Shown here: positions 57,173 to 64,000 of the stretch, piece by piece
Position numbering within the stretch: position 1 is the first letter of the stretch
How the letters are laid out: every line of letters starts with the position of its first letter
Source: Straminergon stramineum
Taxonomy: Eukaryota > Streptophyta > Bryopsida > Hypnales > Calliergonaceae
Direction of reading: 5' to 3'
Assembly (NCBI GenBank): GCA_963920665.1
Contig: OY987263.1
Coordinates: 23,610,547 to 23,674,546, forward strand
DNA: 64,000 nucleotides
Position numbers and translations under genes: made by a program
The notes under the pieces: model-generated
Told to the model about the DNA's origin: nothing
The model's database searches: none
Seen by the model: the letters and a program-made list of their open reading frames with translations, nothing else

Positions 57173-59661
57173 TACTTTTCACTTGAGGATTTTCCATACA
57201 AAGAAGCCATTGAATCTTAGAAAAGTGTTGTAATGGTCGGTTGGCAAGGGGATGTCTAATTTAGAGCTAGAAGAGCAATACCCTCACTGTCTAAGAAAAA
57301 TTCCTTAGTTTTTATGAGCTTAAGCGTGCCTTGCAACTAAAGTTCTCTTTAACTGCCATCGTCTGACTGCGACAGAGGTGTGCTACTACTTCTGCAATAG
57401 GGGCTGTGAGTTGAGCTGCTGTGGCGAGCTAGCGGTTGAGTGTGTTGCCGCTACAACTAGGTGTGATGTTGATACTGCTAGGTGCTCGAGATGGAGTGCT
57501 AGAGTCTTGGACCCACTCCCATGGCTCATTTTTTGGTTACATTTTTTTCTTTTTGTTGTTTTTCCTAACCCTAACGTATTTTGTTTGTCCTGTGATGTAT
57601 GCAGAACACTAACACTACAATTGGGCAATCTAGAAGGGTTCAACTCCCTTATTAGTGAATTTTCTATCATGGGATTTACAATTTGAAAAGGAAATGATGT
57701 ATAAATTTGATTGAAATACAATGTGAACTTTTGTGTTCACTTAAAAGAAAAATCGCCATTTTACAACATATGCATTTTGCACTTAGCAATTTTGCCATGC
57801 CAAATGAGATGAAGTATTTGTTTGCCTTGCACTGAATTTTTCCATGTGTCACAACTTTCACTCTACCACAAAAAAATAATGTATTCAAATTTCCACATTT
57901 TAATATGCAATTTATTTCCCTTCTTCCACCCACAGAAAGAGGTGTCGCAAAAAAAGCTCCTTTATGCAACACGTGTATAGCCTCCCAACAAATATAGGGA
58001 AAAGGTTTTGGGAACGTTGGTAGGCAATGCACTTGCATTTTTTGTCATTCCTGAGCTTCTCTAATTCTCTCCATCTTACCCAACAATCAAGCAAATGCTC
58101 CATCTAACTTAACTTAATAATAGGGGTTGTCACAACTTCTTCTCTACATACACATTCACAATCTTCAAAGAATAAGGACGTGGCACTCTCTCCTTGAATT
58201 GTACATGTCCCATTCTCTAAAGATTGAGAATATTTTGTCTTTTCCTTTGGAGGTGAAGAATAGGGCGTGAAGATTGAGAAGCCGTGGAGAAGATTAGGTA
58301 TTATCACACCTTCCCCGAGAATGAAACTTCTATGAAGAATGAGAGGTTGTAGAGTGAAAAGAGGAGCTAATGTCAACTTTCTCCATGAAGGTGTAACACC
58401 CCTTTTCGTTGTGTGGAGGATGGAAAATGGGATTACCTACTTCTTCTAGATGGGGTAATTTTTCAATGCATAGTAATCAAATCAAATAGGCTAGAATAAT
58501 CCATATCATGGCATGTGACTATTTGTTTGGTCTTCATTTGTTTTGTTTCTTGGAATTAGATTGATTTTTGTGAGTTTGAGCACATTATAATTGCCTCATT
58601 AAATTTTAGCTTGGTGTGTTGTCTATTGCATACCGGAATTGAGAAGATGGAATTCCTATGATTTTGAGAAGTAGATCTTCTTATATCATAGTCATTCAAA
58701 ATCCTTTAAATAGTATTTTTCTTCAATGAAAACAAATAGAGTTCAAGGTAAGGTTAATAGACACATGAGCATTTTCCAGATACAATTTTTCATTCAAATG
58801 GTGCTTGAGTTCTACTGCTATGCCATACTAAACATAAATTTGAACCAAATGGGCAACAAAAAAAATTCATAAAAACTTGAAATAAATATTTGTTGAATAT
58901 AACAACAACAAAAATTACAAACTTTTGTTACACAATTTCTAAGAATATAATTCAATAAAGTAAAAGAGAAAAAAAAAAAAGGGAAATTAATGAAATTTTC
59001 TTTTCAATAAAGTAAAATCAAAGTTCTATGTAAAGTAAAAGATGGATCTCAAAACTATATATAAAATTTTTCACCAACTCTTTCAAATCATTCTACATGA
59101 TCAAAAGTTCCAATTGCATTTATATATTACATTGTCTTTTTCATTTGTAGACAACCTTCAATGTAGTGAACAAGTTGTTGTGATTGGAGAACTTGAAAAC
59201 AGTCATACAACGTGTACAATAACTACTTCTATGGAATGGGTAGCTTCATTTATTGATTTAGATGGAGTAACCAACAATTCTTCTCCCACTGAATAGTTCC
59301 TCATGAACAATGTCTCCACAATGTATAATTGTATCTTATCACAACAATACTCTTCTAAGAGACACTATGAAAAAATAAATTCATCACGCATGGCAAATGA
59401 TATACTTCAAATGAATATTACAAACTAAGGTTCAAAGCAAGATTCAAAATGTCACTCAAAGCATTTGCATTTGAAGAATATGGAACATAATCAAAGACCA
59501 CAACATCTTCTCCAATGCTAGTGAGGTTCTGCATTTTGATACATGGTTGCAATTCATAGTGGTTCTATCCAAATTTGGAGCCTATAGAAACAAGACATCT
59601 TGGACAAATACTGCAATGACATTCCAAATGTCCACATGCATTCTATAAAAATTCACAAAAT
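57173..59661. other. intergenic sequence, no gene seen
   Basis: It contains an imperfect relative of the 17041-17130 inverted repeat near 58151-58230 and otherwise AT-rich DNA. The open frames at 57378-57721 and 57676-58103 overlap on opposite strands and have no known domain. Confidence 0.5.
58151..58230. repeat. imperfect inverted repeat related to 17041-17130
   Basis: CACAATCTTCAAAGAAT near 58157 and ATTCTCTAAAGATTGAGAAT near 58212 form an imperfect inverted pair. Flanks such as GTTGTCACAACTTC resemble those of the 17-kb copy. This suggests a small dispersed element of a few hundred bases extending to about 58380. Confidence 0.5.
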
Positions 59662-60980
59662 GCATTCTAGATCCCCTTAGCAATCTTAGTAGAGGTCCTA
59701 TATCTCTTCTCTCAAAGCTTGTCAACATTCCACAACATCTTGCCAATCCCATGCCTCTTGGAGTTGACGGTCCATATATTTACCACTCCATCTTATTGCT
59801 TGTCTAGCAAATGTCAAAGCACTCTTAATCCTCCTTTATGGTGTACATGTATTTTTACCATGAAGTGCATGTGCTAAGACAATAAATTTAAACTAACACC
59901 AACACAAAAAATTGTTCCAAGTTATGAATCGAGTATCAAAAGTGCCTCCTAATGTTACTTGAAAGTTGAACGTCCAAGTGTAAAGATTGAAACAAGATAT
60001 CAACTATTGACCTTTGACCACCATCTTTGTATGACTAGTGGTCTCTATCCTCATGCCTAACATACTCCCCTTCATTTTGCCTAGTGCATTATTGTCTCGC
60101 ACTGCTAATAATTTCCATAATTGTTGCATCCTAGTCTTCATAACTAGTATTGATAGTAGTCGACAAGTCATCCAAGGTTTGTTTTGGTATAATAGATAGA
60201 ATGTAATGACATGACGTTTGATAAACCTTGATTTTTGTCACTTGCTCATTGAGTCTAGTCTTGAAATCCAAAGATGCATATCCCTCTACATTGCACATTT
60301 CATGAATCACATGAATCTACATTGTGGACTAGGATTCATGAAATGTGCAATGTAGAGGGATATGCTTTTGTGGATTTGAAGCCTAGATTCAATGAACAAG
60401 TGACAAAAATCAAGGTTTATCAAATGTCGTGTTATTAGATTCTATCTATAATATGAAAATGGACCTTCAATTGTCAATTACTATCAATACTATGAAGACT
60501 AGAATGCAACAATTATGGGGATTATTAGGAGTGTTAGAAAATATTGCATTGGGCATGATGAAGGGGAGTATGTTAGGTATCAGGAGAGAGACCACTAGTC
60601 ATGCAAAGATGGTGCTTAAAGGCCGATAGATGCTATTTCATCTTGATCTTGTGCACTTAGACAACCTTCAAGTGACATTAGGAGGCCCTTTTGATGCTCA
60701 TTTCATGACTTGAGACCATTTTTTGAGTCAATGTTGACTCCAAGTCACTATCTTAGCACATGCACTTCATGGTTAAAATGCATGTATACCATAAAGGAGA
60801 ATTATGAGTGCTTTGACATTTACTCGACAAGTGATAGGATGGAGTGGAAAATACATGGACAATCAACTCCAAGAGGCATGGGATTGTCAAGATGTTGTGG
60901 AACAACAACAAGATTTGAAAGAGGAGACATAAGATCTTTATGAGGATTGCCAAGAGGATCTACCACCAACTCTAGAAAAT
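59662..60980. repeat. near-closed palindrome, arms of about 650 bp
   Basis: The left arm (59662-60308) and right arm (60333-60980) are reverse complements around a 24-bp centre. Near the centre they are almost identical (CTACATTGCACATTTCATGA and its complement). Further out they stay recognisable with substitutions and small indels, for example the GGCATGGGATTGTC block at about 60875 and its complement at about 59744. The right arm on the plus strand gives interrupted protein-like frames (VEGYAFVDLKPRFNEQV; KYMDNQLQEAWD) with stops, so the duplicated sequence may once have been coding. No terminal motif or target-site duplication was found. Confidence 0.85.
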
Positions 60981-63900
60981 GAGCCCAAGTTTATTGAATA
61001 ATTGTAAGAGTTGACACTATCTTTGAGAAGGAGGCTTTAGAATTAGTTTTGGTTGTGCAAAAATATATTCCTCAAAATCTGATTCTTCATTAGCACTTGA
61101 ATTGTCATCTTTGGAATTACTATCACCCTCATCCTCAATTGTCAATTCATGGAGTCCATGCCGAGTAGGTGTACCAAAAAACATCTCCTCTATGTTCTCA
61201 TTCATGTGGATCTCACCAATGTATGGCAGATTGATAGCACCACTTTCAAACATGAATGATTTCACTTGGAAATAAATGGATAAATTGAGAGAATTGTTCC
61301 TTGGATTTTCATAATCTCCATTTTTTCATTAGTGGAGGTGAAGTTTCTATATGTGTTCCGCAAGTAGTCATTTGCTTCTTTGAATTTCTTCTCCACATAC
61401 TTCATCTTATTCATTATCTTTTCTAGGATTGTTTGCACGATGTTGACATATTTTGAAATTTGCCATGTTAGTGCTTTTTTGGTGAGACTAAAGGTCCTTT
61501 TGATTTGTTGGAGCTTCTAACCCTGACCCTATACACTTCCATCTTTCATAGTTTCCAAGCAACTCTAGCCATAGAAACAATTGTGTTTGGCTACTATCGG
61601 TCCATGCCTTGTATATAGATTTTTGGTGGAGGTGGTTCTTGTGATGCACTACCAATTTCCGTATGACTAGAAGAATTGGCAATGTATGAGGCTTTTCCAC
61701 CACAAGGTGAAGAACCCCCTAGAGTTGGGCGGCTAGGAGTGTATGGGATCTCTACCTAAATTGCCTTCCAAGCAATGGACTCCTAAATGTTTTTGGTCAA
61801 TTTTTTTAATTAGATTACTCTAAGTGAAATGGAGGTAGCACCCTTACACCACCCTAATACGCACCCTAAAATCCCCAAATGACCCTAGTATTTACTTTAG
61901 GAGGTTAGGACAACCTACTAGGCCTAACTTTGCCTAAAATTGGTCATTGGGGCACTTAATGGGTCAAATTGTTGTCTTGAAATAAAATTCCAGCACATCA
62001 CAACCACTTTAATCCTAACTCACTTCCTAAATTGATACCATGCACCTCTCTAATTTCATAGATCCCATCCCTAGCATATTTACACATTCACACATTGTTC
62101 TTAGGCCAATTAATTTTTCCTTCAATTTCCTAATTCATATCCTAACCTAATTTTACCCCCAATTATGGTAGCACTTCCGTGCTTGCCCTAAAACCCTAAA
62201 AAATCCTCATATACCCCTTTCTAAACATTCACACCCTATAAAAACATTGCATGCATGGCCATCGAACTATTCCTTCAAGATTGACAAGATAATATCATAT
62301 TGTAGTTAACATTACATTTACATTCTATTGAATCACGAGAAAAAAGATGAAATATCCAAAATAAATTGCCGCCAACTCAGCAGTAGACCTTGACACACTA
62401 AAATGATCGCCCCGGCTTCGACCCTATTCCAAATTGGGCGAGACTTGTCTTGTTAGAAAGTTGACTTTCCCATCTTTCTTCTCACTAAAATTCACGTTGA
62501 TTCACTTTGCTGAACTCCCAGAATCACTCGCCAAAGTTGTCGGTCTTCCGTGGCGGAGGCAGCTTGACCTCCTTGCACTAAATCGGTTGCTTTGTCCTCA
62601 TACTTGCTTGGAATTAGATGAGACTTATCTTGTTGAAAATATGACTTTCCCTTCTCCATCCTCCCAAAAATTCAGCTCATTTCACACTTCCCATATTGCG
62701 CAATCAATCACCAAAGTTGGCAATCTCCTCCAAATTCCCCAAAACCCTAATTCTCTCCACTCCAATTCCCATCTGACCTCATTCCCATCATTGCTTCATC
62801 ATTTTTTCCCAAAAAAATAGTGACCTACTCGACAAATTGTCCTACCTTGGTTCCCTCATCTTAGTCTCTAGCCTCTCATGCTTTGAAAACAACCATAATC
62901 ACCAAAAATGTTCTCTAAACACACATGCACACGAAGTTGGGAAAATTGAGAGAGTTGAGAGAAAGAGGGCTCCAAACCCTAATTTTGCCTAATCCAAACT
63001 TTCTAACAAATTACTTTTTCCTAACTACTTTCATCCTACACTAATTCACTATAAATCCACTAATTTGATGCAAAATGCATCAAATTAGTGCCAATCGCGC
63101 TACATTACTGTAAATCCGCTATTTTAGTATTCAACCCCCTAAATTACTGAAAAACACTCTAAATTAGTGAAAAACTCCTATTTTAGTGTTTCTAGGACTA
63201 TGTTAGTGTTTCTAGAACTATTTTAGTGTTTTACTCACTACACTAGTGTTTTAGTCATAGTTTTAGTTTAACTAACTTCATTAGTGTTTTTATTTATTTA
63301 TTATTTTTGTAGTTTTTAATTTACTTTTAGTTTCATTTCCTACTTCTAGTCTTTTGTTTTCCTTTTGATTTTTGATTTTTTGTTTTCATTTCTCATCATG
63401 TTACCGTTAGCCTAATTTGGTTACTCTACCCAATCTTGCTTAACCTCTTTTTAGTTTTAACTCCCCATTTTTTCCTTGAAATATCCCCTAATTTCCTCCT
63501 AATTGCATTTCTAGCATCTTGCCCTAACCTCATGAAGTTTCCATTGCCATTTAGTGGAAAACTCTCTAATTCATGGTTATGACTTAATCCGGAGTAATAA
63601 CACTTCCGGATTTGTAAATTCATGCCTAATGTTTATTTTAAATAGTGAACCAATATGGTGGTTCACACAATGTCATATTCTTGGGATGGCATCAAAAGAT
63701 TGAACGTTATGTGTCCGCTTTTGTTGTAGTCTTTGTAAGGATTGAGAGTGTCCTACAAGAGGCCTCATGAAATTTGTAAATTCCATTTGCAAAAATGCAT
63801 AGACCAAATAGCATTAATGATTTAACAAATAACATTAATCAAAGTGTGATTTTTGTAGCATTTGTCATAGTACTTGTTATACTATGAACTTTTAGAAAAA

Positions 63901-64000
63901 AATATTGAAAAATAAAATAAAATATGGATAATTAGTATAACACTAGAAATAACATAATGCCAAAATTTCAGACCTAAAAAAGGTAGATCAAAAGTTATTC
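60981..64000. other. AT-rich sequence with weak ORFs
   Basis: An 82-codon minus-strand frame (61017-61265) encodes an acidic Ser/Glu/Asp-rich peptide, and another lies at 61488-61703. A plus-strand frame at 62434-62820 has no known domain. I do not support any as a gene. The 63130-63260 stretch is a degenerate TTAGTGTTT repeat. Confidence 0.45.
63130..63260. repeat. degenerate ~21-bp TTAGTGTTT tandem repeat
   Basis: Units such as CTATTTTAGTGTTTCTAGGA, CTATGTTAGTGTTTCTAGAA and CTATTTTAGTGTTTTACTCA follow each other at about 21 bp. They are preceded by TAAATTAGTGAAAAAC units that partly read as the inverse. Confidence 0.65.

Noticed and set aside
1..64000. CRISPR array, bacterial operon or prophage
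   Set aside because: Direct repeats found are contiguous tandem units without spacers, genes have GT-AG introns, and no phage or bacterial gene cluster is present.
1..64000. LTR retrotransposon
   Set aside because: No reverse transcriptase, integrase or gag motif and no long direct terminal repeats with TG...CA ends were recognised in any frame.

Overview
The window looks like nuclear DNA of a streptophyte, most likely a non-seed land plant (bryophyte, lycophyte or fern grade); I cannot name the species. The reasons are: spliced genes with GT-AG introns, three protein families typical of plants (a KNOX homeobox gene, a plant-type DET1, an SRC2-like C2 protein), a eukaryotic tRNA-Arg with a pol III T-run, and very AT-rich intergenic DNA full of small TIR elements. 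A nuclear gene for a bacterial-type RF3 (prfC) with a probable transit peptide is also consistent with an early-diverging plant. There is no sign of operons, CRISPR or prokaryotic organisation.

Layout. 0-5 kb: AT-rich sequence with simple and tandem repeats, a short TIR element, and one unrecognised GC-rich ORF on the minus strand (4489-5106). 5.46-7.53 kb: a long foldback (about 830-850 bp arms, about 390 bp spacer) right upstream of that ORF. 7.5-18 kb: AT-rich, with small TIR elements, dispersed repeats and tandem repeats but no convincing gene. 18.37-22.25 kb (minus): DET1, nine coding exons recovered, 5' end not found, with a very large low-complexity middle exon. 23.2-23.7 kb: a GC-rich upstream block. 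23.7-33.4 kb: gene desert containing a CACTA-type MITE, a third copy of a GGG/CCC-ended TIR element, an element with inverted terminal tandem repeats, and local tandem duplications.

34.5-38.6 kb (plus): a KNOX TALE homeobox gene with intronic tandem duplications. 39.4-41.5 kb (minus): two decayed genes side by side, an ARF-like GTPase and an ARMC7-like armadillo protein. 43.0-47.6 kb (plus): RF3, 15 exons, 664 residues, reconstructed completely with consistent phases. 48.3 kb: tRNA-Arg(UCU). 50.6-52.0 kb (plus): two-exon SRC2-like C2 protein. 54.1-57.2 kb (plus): relic of a hAT/ZNF862-like transposase. 59.66-60.98 kb: a second large inverted repeat, nearly a closed palindrome (about 650 bp arms, 24 bp spacer). 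The rest to 64 kb is AT-rich repeats.

The genes do not form a pathway: DET1 (light signalling/ubiquitin ligase), KNOX (developmental regulator), RF3 (organellar translation termination) and C2 (membrane/stress) are independent. I did not find a clear new system. The most interesting leads are the two large hairpin-forming repeats, the DET1 insertion, the divergent KNOX gene, and several unclassified non-autonomous elements with good structural signatures. All exon boundaries were read by eye; identities were judged by eye and not computed.
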